From: Ganoderma boninense
Lineage: Eukaryota; Basidiomycota; Agaricomycetes; Polyporales; Polyporaceae
Length of the DNA stretch: 64,000 nucleotides
Reading direction: 5' to 3'
Assembly: GCA_002900995.3 (NCBI GenBank)
Contig: CM035304.1
Location: 6,030,134-6,094,133 of the forward strand
Shown here: positions 1 to 13,330 of the stretch, in pieces
How positions within the stretch are numbered: the first letter of the stretch is position 1
Layout: the number at the start of each line of letters is the position of its first letter
Notes under the pieces: generated by a model
What the model was told of the DNA's origin: nothing
The model's input: the letters and a program-made list of their open reading frames with translations, nothing else
Databases searched by the model: none
Program-made: the position numbers and the translations under genes

Positions 1-1808
1 AGAGTGTGATTGAATTTGATGGAGATGGTGTGCACAGTGTTGGAAAGTGTGAGCCAGTGTGTGTTTGGGTGGTCTAGATCTGGATCACAAAGGTTGGCTG
101 AGTATCCTTGGGAGTACAGGGCATTCTGAGTCTCTCTCAAAAGCAGCAACTTGATTGTGGTGTATGGTTGACATTGAGGGTGTGAGGTGGCTGGCAGAGT
201 GGCGCTGTTAGCATTGGGGATGTAGACTGTCATTGGTTTGGTTTGCTGGTAAAAGTGCTTGATAGTTTCAGGTGACAAGAGGAAGAGATCAGGGTTGTTA
301 AGACCATAGAGCCATCCAGGATGTATGATGTCCTTGCCATTGGACTCTGATTGGGTTACATAGCACACCCGTCCTAGCAGGTGCCCTGGATATTCCACAT
401 GTTCACACTGAAGGATGGCTAGGTACCACTGATGCCCTTCTTTAGAGCCAAGTTCAAGTTGAAGGTCCTTGTATCCTGGCAATGTGTGTTGAAGCAGTGC
501 TTGGGTGAGAGGGATCATGGGTAGCTGTGTGCGAATGCCGTATGGAGTGGGTGTGTACTCTATGTCAAGAGAGTTGGACAATGGAGGCTGGGTGATGTTG
601 TGTTGGAGAGCACGAATACTGCTGGAATTGCGGAAGAGAAATGTATAGTTGGCAAAGAAAGATAGATCACTGTTGAATACTCTCGAATATGAAACACCAA
701 CAAATGTTGAGGTGTCCTTGCAGTCAAGATTCTGCGCAGGTAGGCAAATATTCCACCATGCAAAAAGGCTTTGATCTGGGATGCGCTGAATGATCTGTTC
801 CTGCAGCCGTTGCAATGCACGGTAGCCCTCGCCATAAAGAGTTGGCATGTTGATGTCAAAGAGACCCAGCAGCGAGTATGCCTGGTCTTCTACCCTCGTC
901 GTCTTGCGCTCTGCTGCCCACGAGAGCCGTTGAGCAACGCTGAACGCATCTAGTGGCTCCAGGCACAACAGGGCCTTCTTATCAATTTTGGTAACGCTCT
1001 CCACGAGGTCGACGAGAGTGTGCTTCGAGCCGATCGGAGCCCAGTCCTGAGAGAGAAACTCGACCTCGAGCGGTGCGACGAGCTCTTGTAGCGTCCATCC
1101 GCGGAGAAACCATCGGCTTTTGCGAAATGCGGAGTCCTTGGCGTGATAGTCCTGTCCCGGAGGCACGTCGGCAAGGTACGCATAGCACACCTCTGCGAGG
1201 CCATACCACTTGTACATGGAGTTGATGGCCTCGGAAAGCTCGGAGCTGCTCGATTTGTTGATGCAGCACGAGTCAATCCAGATGTAGTGGTATCCCTTCT
1301 CTCGTGCGACGTGGCATGCGTTTTTGATCTTGGGAGACAACTCGGGGTCATCCCAGATTGATTTAGGTGAAGGTTTGTGAGAGTCATCGGAAGAATTGCT
1401 AGGGGAAGCAGCAAGAGCAGGGGTGAGGCCGAATCTCTCGGCGACCAAGCGCAGCAAGGCTTCCACTTCAGACTCGGTAAGACGCCCAAGGGTTGTAGGA
1501 AGGGCTGTGATTATTAAATGAGATCAAGTCGGGAGCTGCGCAGAGTACTGCAACTCACCTCGGACAAGCTTAGTAGAAGCAGCACTCTCCATCTTGGCAA
1601 CGTTGGAGCGACCCTGCGGAGTTTGAGCCTCGGATCCAGCATGATAGCGCTCCTGTATCTTCTTCAGCTCCTCGTACGTCTGCTCGCCATCCTTGTCCCA
1701 TGTGTGCGAGAGGATAGCATATACTGGTGGAGTCGGATCCCCAAAATCATCGGTAGTATCCGGGTCTATCTCGGCAAACTGACCAGTCTTGGTGTCGATA
1801 ACGCGCAT
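1..1808 (-). CDS. HET-domain protein HET1 (3-prime end off the window)
   Basis: Two exons on the minus strand, 1808..1559 and 1504..1, are separated by a 54-nt GT-AG intron. The frame is open to the window edge, giving about 584 residues. The start is the ATG of MRVIDTKTGQF, which is shared by the two paralogues. The HET domain begins at VYAILSHTWD (about residue 30) and continues with YIWIDSCCINK and SELSEAINSMYKWY, followed by AYSLLGLFDINMPTLYGEG. This is the usual layout of basidiomycete HET proteins without NACHT or WD repeats. By alignment to HET3 about 130 C-terminal residues lie outside the window. HET proteins control heterokaryon incompatibility and the cell death that follows fusion of unlike hyphae; that role is family knowledge. 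A leader intron (about 1877..1822, donor GTACGT) is inferred upstream. No frameshift or stop was found in 1-1808. Confidence 0.85.
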
Positions 1809-1859
1809 TGGATTCGGATGGCTGGACATTGACAATGAAGACCGAATGAGTACTATATA

Positions 1860-3480
1860 TTCCAACCTACCACGTACCGCTGGCGAAAGAGTGCAAAATA
1901 GTATTTGCTGAGCGAGGCAGGACGACTAATGGTGTAAGCGGGGATGATGGTAGTGGGAGGCAAGGTCGGTGCTCCCCAGGCAGGACACGTCATGCCTTTC
2001 CCATGCCCACCCAGCGAGGTCACGAGATCCAGTCTGACATTTGCGGAGAAAATGGGCATCACCAGTAGCCACATGTCTGATCTCATTCTTTGATTGGCCC
2101 ATTAAATACCGTCTTAGATCGCTCACGCTGCCAATGAAAACAATAATGGTAGCACGAGAACCCGATTGATAACAAGGTATCATCGTACACCGTCTCAACC
2201 ATCACCTGCATATCGTCCAAGCGGCTGCTCATGCATCCTGGAGTGTCACGGGGCCGTTCAAGCTGTCAGCCCATGCGGCCAACATCATCTTCTGAACCAC
2301 CACGCCCGACCTGCATCGGACCACATACCAGCACGCAAAGAGCCACATAATATTCCCAGCTACAGCTCCTCCCTGCAGTGTTGCAAAAATTAGACGTTCC
2401 TTAGATTGTGCGTCAGAACAGCAGGTCTCAATGGGAACATGGCCATCTAAACGCACTTGTGGGCCTTATCAACTCCTTCAGCGTGGTTTTCCGCTGATCC
2501 ATGGTAATATTCACACACGGCTTCACGGGCCTGAACAGGGCCTCGCACTCACGACTGTGGATAAGCATCTAGAATTGCCGTGAAGCAAGGTGGCGAAGGC
2601 TGCCGTTTATGCGTCATTTCCATACGACGGAGACAGTCATAAAGACACACGTATGCAGGGGTTCGTATGATCGTCTTCTGCTTGGTCTAGGTAGGACATC
2701 AGTACTCCGCGGTTTTCGAGCACTCGCAGTTTTCCCTCATTTCTACAGCTCCAGAATGAGAGAGCCGGCGCGGTCGATGGTAGCTCACCTGCTCTGGGCG
2801 TCGCATGAATCTAGGCATCAGAATCATACGCCACAATTATCAGACTGTGTAGCGACACTCACTGAAAATCCTACACATCGATTTGCTAGGCCGCGTGAGG
2901 ACTTAATATTATTGGAAGCGGTCTGTATGGGCTTACATGAGGTAAAAATACTGGCGCGTCCGTTGTGAGAGAAACTCGCACAGCACCCTGTCTTGCATGG
3001 CGTGTTATAACTAAGGAGCGGAAGGAGACAAGACACACAACATGCGTGATCCCGAAGCGAAATAGTTCTGACAGCCCTTGCACGCAGATGCGCAGGACGG
3101 CAGGCGTACAAGATTGGAATCGGAGAGCAGTGCATGGACTCGGAGAGTGGCACATAGACGCGGTGATTCACGTATGTATCTCATACAATCCCATAAGTGC
3201 TCGACCTTGAAGGACTTGATCAGGTGCCAAGACCGGTGAGTTCAGTGTACTAGTAGGTATAGCTGCGGCCGGCGAAGCGTCCTGCTGAGAGAAGACGACT
3301 GACTGTCGGACTCCACCTTGCGGAGGGCTGGCGGTTGTCGTCAGACTGATAAGTATCCCAGTAGCAGTGCAAGCAGTTGCTGAAATATGACAGTCGGACA
3401 GAGTACGTACAGTTCAAGTGGGAATTAATTGTTGTTGCCCGGCTCAGAGCTCGAGGCGTGCATGTCACACCATCCGTGAG
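1860..3480. other. HET1 upstream region, no gene called
   Basis: This stretch resembles the regions upstream of HET2 (about 13050-13330) and HET3 (about 27300-28040), including a conserved leader ending in a GTACGT donor just before each HET start. Short open frames here are not conserved between copies. I read it as promoter, 5-prime leader and decayed sequence. Confidence 0.5.
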
Positions 3481-4975
3481 TGGCAGTCACACCTGGGACG
3501 CACCAGCTGACTGAGCTCTCGATCTCGCCTCTCGATCCAACTCTCGACGTGCCTCCCCCTCTCGCATCCGTTCATGCCCTTTCTCTGCAAGCCGAATCAA
3601 ACATGAGCGCATTGGCTCGAATTCTGGCTCACAGTGGTACGTCGCCTTTCAAGTTCCTACGTCTCCGAGTCGCAAGTCTAGCCCCGACGTCGTGCAGGCC
3701 CATCTCTCGTCATCGGTCCCCATTTCCTCTACCTTTGACTTACGCCACGGTCCTCCAGCTCCACCATACCACGTCCGAATCCTGATCATCCCGGTATCTC
3801 TCCCGATGGCCACTACAACTGCACTGTAGCAAGGCCCGACCGTCACCACTCCGATCCTCAATGTGGAGCCTACCGCGCACATCGAACGGTCAGTACACAC
3901 CCGCATCATCACACCATCCAGCTTGTCCTACGTGTTCTGACGTTCAAAATCCTGATTTGTAACGCACCGAAACCATCGTGGGTGCGTGCGCGGCATCGGA
4001 CATCCAGCATCCAAGCTCATGAACAGGAGCGTCATACGTACACACCCCACCTCGCCGTATCTTGAACGCATTCGTGTTGACGCGCAACCCGTCATCTGGG
4101 GCGGTTGGGATGAGGTTTGTCGATTACATCGCATAGCAAGGCCCACGTAAGTCCAGTCGTACGTCCTCTCGGTGCATCGCAGCAGATTCTAATTGCCTCA
4201 CTATTCCCTCAGCATACACCGACACGACCGAGTGCCGTCGCATTACGAGGTGTCGCGGGAGGGCCATGTTCACTCGTCGAAGTCGACCGTCAAGCCCCCG
4301 ATAAATGCGCACCATCCATCCTTGCGCTCATGCGCAGCGGTGGACGCAGTGCTCGTGTTGTTGCCATGTTTCCACGACCGCTTCCCATGCACCTGCTCGT
4401 GCACGCCGCCCAGCCTCCGGACGCGGTGAGGTTCATTTCCGTGGAGCGCCAGTCGCAGGAGCTTCGACATTGGGGCAGGGCAGTACGGACTGCGGCGAAG
4501 AAGGGAGACACAATGTAAGCGAAAGCGGGAAGCGCGAGCCACGATGTCGTGTCCCAGATCAGAAAAGGTGTGCATCGGCGTTCAGGGTGTTGAGTTCAAC
4601 CTACAATATTTATTCGCTGACTGTGCCCAGTCAGACCCCAAACCTGGATCTTCGCCGATGCACATACTACCCTACCACCTAGCGAGGAGTATCCCTGAGT
4701 CGCCCATGTGGATCCCACTCGTAACCATCCCAGGTGGCACTCCGCCTCCTGGGGTACCCGGATAGCTTATGCGCGTCCGGGACGGGTTGGTCCCGCGGCG
4801 CGCTCGCTCGTGCCGTCTCACTGCAAGTGTCGAACGCGAGCTGGAGCTCGTGGTGCGGACTCCTGGACCAAGTACGAGAATCTTCCTAATGGTCAACCAT
4901 TGGAAGAAAGCTTACTGAGCAAACAGCGGAAGCAAAGACACTTCTCTGCGACGACGATAACGTAGTTGCAATTAG
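3480..4975 (+). pseudogene. Segment X, copy 1: unidentified, triplicated, probably a broken multi-exon gene
   Basis: It has counterparts at 17460-18760 (plus) and 25940-27215 (minus). Blocks of similarity end at splice-like sites, for example GTACGT after about 3634 and a CTCAG acceptor near 4213. One short peptide survives in all copies: SLVEVDRQAPDKCAPSIL here, SLVEFDRQALNKCAPSIL in copy 3 and SLVEVDRAPDKHTPF in copy 2. Indels shift the frame between copies elsewhere, which suggests loss of function. I do not recognise the family. The strand is that of the conserved peptide. Confidence 0.4.
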
Positions 4976-4984
4976 GGCCATCCA

Positions 4985-6480
4985 TGGTTCCATGCGAGGC
5001 TTATGGGCCGACCTAGACAACGTTGTGCATCCGGAAGAACTGGGTCACGAGCTTGATGAACATCCAAGTAGTCTGAACATCATCGACATGAGGCCGCCGT
5101 CTGGACATCCACGACCCTGGAGAGGTTACTCAGGCTGGGAGCCGACCGAGCCGAACATTTGCCTGCTTGACACACATGCAATCCGGCTTCTGCATCGTTC
5201 ATCCTGGGATACAGCGCACGGACGGGGAAGGAACGCAACAGAGGACAAGCACTCACTGACACCGGAGATCGCCTTGCCCTTCTCCTCCCGTCCTCACCTC
5301 CGCTTCTCCCCGCACTTCCTCCAAGTTCTCTTCCCACCACGATCGACCACGTACCTGACCACGCCCCTCGCCACCAACTACAGGAACCGTCCACGTGTCG
5401 CGTCGATGCCCTTGCCCTCCATTCTCCGAGAGCCGACGCCGGCCGTGCGGTCTGCAGTTAGCGACGATGCGCGAAGAGCGAGGTTGGCCACGATCGAGGC
5501 CCAAGCACCCAGCAAAAACGGTGTGCAGAAGGGAGGAGAATGCGAAGATTTGGGCAGGAAAGGAGCTGCGATCCGGAGTACAACGGCTTCAAGGTATCTC
5601 TGCGGTAGGCTCCAGGCTCCAGCAACGCAGCGCCAATGTCAAGTGAGAAGTCCAGAGGTTTGAGGTGTCTCGGTTTCAGCGGCGCCTCAGTGCCCGTCAA
5701 TACTAGAGCCGGCAGAAGGACGGGCAGGAGACGCAGCGTTAGGGGGTGGGGTCATGCCAGCTGGTTTTTCGCGCACCACTTGGGAGACCGAGACAGTCCT
5801 GAAGGGAGAGGGCGCGCCTACGGAGACCCTGCAGCAACGAGGGCAAGGGATCAGTTCTCGGTGTTGGCAGTAGAGGACCATGGGCTCGACGCCGGAACGA
5901 ACGGCGCCAGGAGTCGCAAGGTCATCCAGTCGTGGGCACGGGTGGATGGCATTCGACGCCCGTGCACCCGACCATGACCACCGCGCCCGTAGGAACGAAG
6001 GACAGGACTTACCACTGCCAAACCAGCAGTCAAGAGCGAGGGAGGAACGGCGAGCTGCAAGGCAGAACAGAGAACAGAACTCGGGACGCAACATGACGTG
6101 GCGCCGACCTGCATTCTGCCACGTGTTATTGGCGCTTATCCTCCAACAGAGTGATTCACGGCGTACACCCCCTTCTCCCCTTCGAAGCTTCGCCCCCTGT
6201 CCTTCGCCAAGTCCTAGCTCCTGGTCTTCTACGGACCACTCTAGACACGAATTTCCATCAAGGCTTCTCGCTCTCCATCCCGAAACAAGCACCGGGACCT
6301 GTATGTGCGTCGTGCCCTGCCACCGCCGCGCCGAGGGGAGACCTGCCCTTTAGACCTAGACGAACCGACGTCCATGGGGGGATCCCTCAAGCATCGGCAT
6401 CGCCGTACTTATCAATGCCTTTATGGAGGTTCTGATTGAGCGGAGATCACACAGATCAAGCTGTTGAGCAACGGCATGAT
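4985..6480. pseudogene. Segment Y, copy 1: unidentified, triplicated
   Basis: It matches 18785-20330 and, inverted, 24430-25900. A 223-codon frame on the plus strand (4992-5663) aligns with a 222-codon frame in copy 3 but is broken in copy 2. On the opposite strand a short peptide containing EPMVL recurs in copies. The coding strand therefore cannot be decided. No family is recognised and introns are likely. It is most likely decayed coding sequence. Confidence 0.35.
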
Positions 6481-6486
6481 GAGCCA

Positions 6487-6775
6487 GTGTGCGGAATGGT
6501 GAGTGCAAGTATTCTGAAGCTTTTCTTCACTCTCTAACCATCGGCTCTGACTTTCACCCTCGCACTCATAGCTGGTGTATTCCTACGACATCTGGCAGGC
6601 CAGGCCTCTCCGATCGACGTCCTCTCCTTCCAGAACTCGATAAATCCACCAACCATCAGCTCCGCCGTCCCTGCTACTCTGAAGTCTCGCGTCCGCGGGG
6701 CCCGCAAAAATTCCGAGATCGATTGGTGTACAACAACACTTGCTGGTTGTCAGCCTACGTGAGCACAGATGGTTG
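6487..6775 (+). pseudogene. Segment Z, copy 1: conserved exon-like piece with a secreted look
   Basis: An ATG at 6496 opens MVSASILKLFFTL, then a TAA. Beyond it the same frame continues through a hydrophobic stretch into LAGQASPID and INPPTISSAVPATLKSRV, ending near TTTLAGC. The peptide after the stop is kept in copies at 20348 (plus, where the stop is absent) and about 24368 (minus, same stop). It reads like a signal peptide plus a mature start. An alternative reading is that the block up to the ACTCATAG near 6570 is an intron, because it carries GTGAGT and CTAAC signals. The family is unknown; it lies just upstream of the CE16 pseudogene. Confidence 0.35.
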
Positions 6776-6859
6776 CACGTGAACGTCGCACCGCCAATCT
6801 TTCCTCGGACGATATCTCCAATTTCCGGCGCGAGCAGTCCGCGTCTTCGATTCTCCGAA

Positions 6860-8000
6860 AACAGTTAAGGTGCGGCCACTGGAATCCGGCCTCTTCGCGT
6901 CAAGACCATAATTGCGTTCGGATTCAGTTCGCGCCGTTCCTTCGATGCCGGCTCACGAGCAGTGTCTTGCGTCTCCGAGCCTTTTTATATATGGCCAGGA
7001 GTCGCACGCGAATGGCAGGCATCACGTTGGAGGACCGCTCGCAGCACCAGAACTCGTGCTTCTTGACTCAGAGGCGGGAGGACGGCTTATTGACTGCAGG
7101 CCGGAGCTTACGGTTCGATGACATCGCTGCTTTGCACAACGTGGCATAAATGGGACTATGTGGTACGTAGTTGGCGCATACAATCCTTGACATGACTTTG
7201 TAATGATGAACTGACACCGCATTGCGACGTAACAGCAGGCAATAGTATCAATCTTCGTCCTTGGCGAAGTTCCATCTAGGTCGACATCGTAGTACAAGGT
7301 GCGTGGCGTTGTGCGTTCGCTCTCGCAACATGGTTTGCTGACTTCGCTGCGCGTGCGTGCAGCGCAACTCACCCTCATCCAGTCGAACAAGCTGGACCTG
7401 AACATTACCCCTACGCTGAACTCAGGTAAGTCCAAACTGCATTTGCTTCTGCCCTGTCATACAACCTCTAACGGCATTCGCACGCATACAGCTCCGTTGG
7501 CAACTCCCACAGGATGTCTTCCGCGCACCGTCTCGCGCGGGATCAAACTCTGTGGTCGTCTGCAAGATGTCTCGACGGGAAGAAGCCACCTGGACTCGTG
7601 CTGACGGGCGTATTCACGGCGCTCGTGCAGACCAGAGACGGAGTGCTCGACTGTAGCCTGGAGTTCGAAGCGTTCGGGTGTGTGAGCACGGACGCATGCA
7701 ATGGCGGATTGCTCGATCACATTCTGCGGTACCGGGACGTGGAGCACGAAGCTCAGCGGATTCTGTCTCGGAACATACACGCGGGTGGGAGAGAGCGGAC
7801 CTGAGGCTGGGATCACGGAGGGTCGCAGAGCGCCGTGCACAGCTGCCTGGGCATTCGGCGGGCTGACAGAGGAGACGACCCATTCACCCTTCCCATATTC
7901 CCCTTCGCGTGGACCAAGGGAAACTTGGACGCTGGGCGAGTGGACCCGTCTCGCCATCGCCAACATAATGGATATACTTTACGAAAGAGTTCGTCAGACA
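6860..8000 (+). pseudogene. Degenerate CE16 (GDSL-type) acetylesterase, copy 1
   Basis: Comparison with intact CE16-D shows remnants of exons 1 to 6 in order. They include the end of exon 1 (TIIAFG near 6920), exon 2 (VGGPLAAPELVLLDSEAGG near 7035), exon 3 (6984-7300 region, ending at GTGCGTGGCG), exon 4 (LIQSNKLDLNITPTLNS near 7375), a micro-exon-like piece after the CATACAG at about 7491, and exon 6 (DGVLDCSLEFEAFG near 7635). The block I motif FGDSYT has become QESHAN, there is a TAA inside exon 2, and the middle of exon 6 is deleted or out of frame. It cannot encode a working esterase. Confidence 0.75.
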
Positions 8001-8099
8001 CATCACTAGGAATATCATCGATGTCAATATCAACAAGTTTGAATGTGTTCGTATCATACAGTACATTTTCGGGGCGCTACACACGCACTCCGAGGCACC

Positions 8100-8440
8100 G
8101 GTCGGCCGTCTACACCTGTACAACATAGGTCGACCACCTTCTCGCTGTCCGCGACCGGCGCATCCCCGCAGGAGCGTAGACGCCCTCTCGAACTCGCTCA
8201 CCTGCGTTGAACACAAGCGGCCACGTATCTTGTTCCCCCTCCACGGTTTCGCCTTGCGCGAGCCCCGAAATCCGCGTGCGTGCGCCGAAGAAAGCATACA
8301 GCTGCGACCGGGGTGGCCGACGTGCTCGAAGGCGAGGGCGTTGACGAGGACGCGAGTCAGTCCTGAAGCTCCATCCACGTCGCTCACGTCTGCGTGTCGC
8401 ATTTGTGTTCAGACACAAGACACACAAACCACAGAACGCG
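8100..8440 (-). pseudogene. Segment W, copy 1: unidentified conserved exon-like piece
   Basis: On the minus strand, LVNALAFEHVGHPG is followed in a shifted frame by QLYAFFGARTRISGLAQGE and WPLVFNAG. The mirror copy at 22500-22780 (plus) has TDILAFAHVDHPG and QLYALFGGRTWISHL. The shared peptides point to a real gene in the past, but the two frames do not join within either copy without a splice or frameshift. I could not assign a family. Confidence 0.35.
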
Positions 8441-8899
8441 ATGTCACTCGCATCGGACAGGGCGGACGTCGGTGCGCCATGGGCGCCAGCTATGCGGTAG
8501 ACGCACTCTATTGCACGAGCGACGGGTAGAAGCGGCAAGATCGCGAAGCGTTCCGCATGATTCGCACAAAGCAGAGGATGCGATGTAGACGGTGAGGTCG
8601 GAAACACGCGTGGCGGTAACAGCGATAGCACTCCAGGATCGAGGCGATGGTGGAGCGACGATGATGAAACCCTCCGTGCCGAGGTCTTCTGCAACAATGC
8701 TGTGAGCAGGATGCATCATGGCTGGGGCGTTAGTACACGCCAGATGCAGACTGACAGCTGCACGTACGGTACAACAGATGTCGTGTCCAAGGCTTGGCAG
8801 TTGGCTGGTCGAGAGCAACGCCGGAGCCCTCCTAGTCCTCGAATCCTCAAATTGCGAATCGCGTACGACGTGAGCTCGTCCGCGTAGATAGATGGTCTC

Positions 8900-11800
8900 G
8901 AAAAGCAGAGAGCAGGACATCATTGTCTTGTGCGCACGACTCGATCGTATGCAACCCCCTGGGGGGCCTCAGCCGGGACAACGACGCGGTCCGGTCTCGT
9001 CCACGGGTGCTCGAGTGCGCACTGACCGGTGCCGAGATGCACTACATCCAATCAGCCCGACTATCCACCTGCATGCTGACATCTGCAAAGCGGGGGAGCA
9101 GGTTCTCCACTGTAGACGTCGATGGCCATCAATCCAATGCGACGCATCCCGAGACGAGCGTCGGAAGATCCTCGTGGACGCCGAACCGGAGCCAGTCCGG
9201 ATACCCAAGACTAGGGTTCGCACCTTGCATCTCCCTCGATGCCAAAGGTTGGCGTTAGATAGGATTTTCTTGCTGTTCTTGAAGTCGACGATGCTGAGCA
9301 ACCCGCTAGCGTCGTCCTTGACCCTGGTCGTTGCGGACGACACACGGCCTGAGGGCCTCAACGGCCGACAATATTCGCTGGGGTCCCGACAAGAAGCCTA
9401 TCTGCGAAGACGTGGAGGATTGCCTTCGTTTGAATGGACAGGCCGCAGGAGAAGCGCGAATCTCGACTGAGGTACATTTTCCAGAGGTGCGAACAAGTAG
9501 CGAGCGCAGAGCAAGCCTCCCTGTCGCTAGACCAGAGAGAGGATTCGTAGACGAGGGCATGTCTTCCGTCGAGCGAGTCGGAAGCGGCAACCAAGATCGT
9601 TTTCGCGCACCGATGTCCGGAGCTCCTGGGACACGGTGTCGACGCCTTATCGAACGAGTATAACATTGGGATCAGACCACAGTCTGTCAGATATGTGAAA
9701 ATGGAACATACCTAGGGGCGCGCAGGAGCGATCTCCTGGTTTGCGAGTCGCCATTCAAAAGCAAGAGCTATCAGCCGTCGAAGGGGAACAGCGGCATGAA
9801 CAAGCAGAACCTCAAGTGCAAAATTTTTGCATCAGCTTACCCTTGCTTGTTTGTCCCTGATCCTCCTAACGCTGTGTCATTCGTCATGCGTGTACGCATT
9901 TACGCCATGGCTCATGTCGAAAGCGAGCTTTGCTCTGTGCTGCAGGCCCTGTTGCATACCGCTCTCAGAGCGGCCTAGAGATATAAGAGGGTAGCGCACC
10001 TCATTGATAGTCCATCTGAGTGAACGACATCAAGACGGTCGACATTTCCGCAAGCAAGGAGCTCCGGTGCGCGCAGTTGTCCATCTCGTCCCCCTTCACC
10101 CCCTCAAACGCTCAAACGGACCTCATCCTTCTCCTCTTCGATGTCTGCGATTGAAGTCACTACAACACGTACGGTCGAGGTGGGCTCTAGGTGAGCATGG
10201 AACGCGCTCGGGTCTAGAAACAGAGGAATGCAGCGTACCTAAGCTCGTCAAGGGACTCTGGAGCTCCCTATAGAACAAGGCCCTTCTGAGAATCCATGGC
10301 TCGTATGCGATCTGCAGGCGGACAGCGAGCGGGCGAGTCGAAGAGGGCGCATCTTCCAGAGGAAGCGAGTGTATCTAGATGGGAGGACGGAGGACGGAAA
10401 GGCTTGAGGGAGAATGCTGTGGCTCGCTATCGCTCTTGATTCGCTACCTGCAACTTCAATTCCTTCGTCGATGACTGGTCTCATGTTGAAGTTGAGCTGG
10501 TGGTTCTCTACATACGGGGAGCCATATCTTCAGAACCTGCAGAATCGGGGAGGGAAGAGGTAGCGAGAGCGAGGCGCACCTTCCGAGGTCCATGTGAGGG
10601 GAGGAGTTGTGATTGTCGACAGCAAGAACTACGGTCCGCTTGTGCAAGAGATCCCCACCCGCACCTTCCGCCGAGCGCCATCACTGCCGCCTCAACTTAG
10701 ACGTCGATGTTCTAGTTCTCAGTTGTCCTTGATTTAATTCGCTATGTCGGTACACTCCTAGTCATGAGTACAGCACACTGAGATCGAGAGCAGTACGACA
10801 CACCTGGAAACATGCTCTGATCACGAGTCCTTCTAGCACACCAGGGCTGAGATGCGCAGGCTGTAGGAGATGCTCCACTGTGTCGAAGCAGGACGGACGA
10901 CTAAGCAGTTCACTGTCAATGAAACTAGATTGCGGCTATGAGTAGGACAGAGACCAACACGCCAGATGTGGATGAAGTGTGGTGGCAGGGATTGTCAGCG
11001 AGGGCGAGCACTGGGCGAGCAGCACGATGTGGATCTGGCGCCCGAGACCCCGAGAAGCTCCGGCCATCTCGGCCTGTGTCGGCATGCCCTGTACAGTGGC
11101 TTGCGAGTCGGGGACGGCTTGCACCGTGCTTCCTCCTGGCCTGCAGTTGTCTCCGTGTTCGCTGGACAAAACTCTGGTAGACTTCGGGGCTTCTTTCCGC
11201 CTTTTACTACTCTCTAACGGCGTAACGATGTCCCCAGCCCCTCTACTGTCGACGTCGGGGCTTCGCTATGCTGTTCTTTTGGCTGCGCAGGCTCCTGCTC
11301 CTCGAAGCGTTCAAGCGAGCAAACACTAGCAAGCCTCTCGCCCATAATTGTGCCCCCCTGGTATTCGATACTCATGTCAGCCTGGATGTCGCCTGCTCTT
11401 GATCGTGATATATGGAGACTTGCATTTTGCGGATTGTCTTGGGCCAGGTGAGTTCATCCCGTCATTCTGCAGCTGTACCACTCTCTGACCTCTCAGGATC
11501 ATTCCGGCTGACATCAGTGCATGATACACATCCTCTCGGTCTTCACGATGCTCTGTCGCGCTGCAAGAACAGGAAAATGCCTCTCATATTCCATAGGTGT
11601 GTCCTGTTCACCCCCTTTCGTGTTATGGGCTCCAGCCGCGTCTGCGACGGTTGGATCGTTGCGGCAGGACTTGCATGAATATTTCCGGACCCATGGCTGT
11701 CTGTTCCGTTCAGAGATTCCGGTTTCTCATGACAAGAAGCTTCTTCAAGAGCACGGATGTTCATTCGTCTTTCTTTTTCTAGACACCGAGGCCACCCTGG

Positions 11801-13050
11801 ATGTCTACCGCTGCAGCATACACAGACAACTGCTATCTCTGAAGTACCGGTCACGACGGCCCCGTCAAAAAGGTATAGTAGATTTTTGGGGTGCCGCGCT
11901 CTGAGCAGCCGCATATAACGCATGTCCTACTAGCTACGCAGAGGCCCTAGGACAACTGCAAGTGATTCGTCTTAGTCCCGCTGCAGCGAGAACTCGTATC
12001 CCCCTGTCATCTCCCTGTGGCTCACATCCCCGGAATTCAGAAGTCCACATGAGGACCGTGCATGCGCGTTCGTCCGAGCTACCACGCACCCGCCGGCATC
12101 TGGTCGTATTCTTCACACTGCGCCTCTCGGGGAACATTCCTATTTCTTGATACGTTCCTTTCTGCTGTTGATCCTCTGTGAGACGTTTACGGTATTCAAC
12201 TTCAGACGACTTGCCGCGCTCATGCTACCTATTCATAGGCTCGTGACTCCCAACTCGCTCACTCGTGCTGGATTTGCTCCCGTCTATCATATTCCGCATC
12301 AACATGGAGCTCAGTGAGAACTTCCTCCGTTCTCTCGCATCGCGTCGAGCTTGATCCTACACTATCAGTGAGCCGCCAGCCAAGCAAACGAGCTACAATC
12401 TACCACGTTGGATGTATCATTCTGGACCCGTCAAAGTGAACGCAGCTGGAGAGTGGTCACACACAGCTGGAAACAGGTGTCCTGGCTGTATCTAGCTGAG
12501 GACGACCATACGAACGTGTTTCTCTGATCGTCTATGCCGTGTGGAAATGGCGTATAAAAGCAGTCTTTGCTGGCTTTCCTCGCGATCATTCCGGCATTGA
12601 ATCTGCAGTTTTGAGTGCAAGGCGCTGTGTGTCCGCGTGAAGCAGCGGCTGGACTGCTGAGACCCGAGGATGGCGCTCGAGGGTGTTGATAAGACCCGCA
12701 AGGACGTTTATATGGCGCTCTTCCTATTGTGACCGGCCGTTCCCAAGTTTGAGCAGCGTAATATTAATGTACTCAAGTGTCACATTTACAAGTATATTAC
12801 TGGTCTTGTCTTAGATGGCGAACGCGGCAACTCTTACACGCGGCAGCTCTCAGGGAAGATTCAGGTGCTCTCGCCATACTTCAAGGAGGGTCGCTCCGGC
12901 ATTGTGGAGATTATGCCAATGCACCTGCATGTGGCCCAACGCCTAGGTGATCGAAGGCTGACGTTTGCCGCGTGGGATGACTGATGACAGCGTGAACGAC
13001 CTCCTGACAGTGTAGGATGGTATAAGCAGCAGCTCGGAAGATTTGTGAGT
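8900..13050. other. Region without a recognisable gene
   Basis: Many short open frames occur on both strands (largest 192 codons, 8892-9470 plus). None shows a domain I recognise, and several overlap equally long frames on the other strand. The sequence may hold decayed copies of the neighbouring duplicated segments. Confidence 0.4.
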
Positions 13051-13330
13051 AATTGAAGATCCCGTTTAGTGAGCCCGCTCAAAGAATCCGATCAGGCATG
13101 AGGCAGCTTAGGCGGCTGTGCCCTCCACGAAAGTCAGGACAGCCCCTCACGACACAATTTCCCTTGCCTCCCACCACCATTATCTCCGCGTACACTACTG
13201 GTCGCCCTACCTCGCTTATCAAATACAACTCAGCGCACTCTATACAGTGGTACGTACTAAGTTTAAACACATACTGCTAATTCAGTGTTGATGGTCAATT
13301 GAAAGCCACCCAAGGTCATTCACAAATCCA

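Larger units (their letters stand above)
1..8900 (+). repeat. Left arm of a large imperfect inverted duplication
   Basis: Order from the outside inward: HET1 (minus), HET upstream region, segment X, segment Y, segment Z, CE16 pseudogene (plus), segment W (minus). The same order occurs in mirror image at about 22440-30241. Recognisable peptides match in every block, but spacing has drifted: from the HET start to segment Z is about 4.7 kb here and 3.7 kb on the right. Boundaries are by eye. Confidence 0.7.
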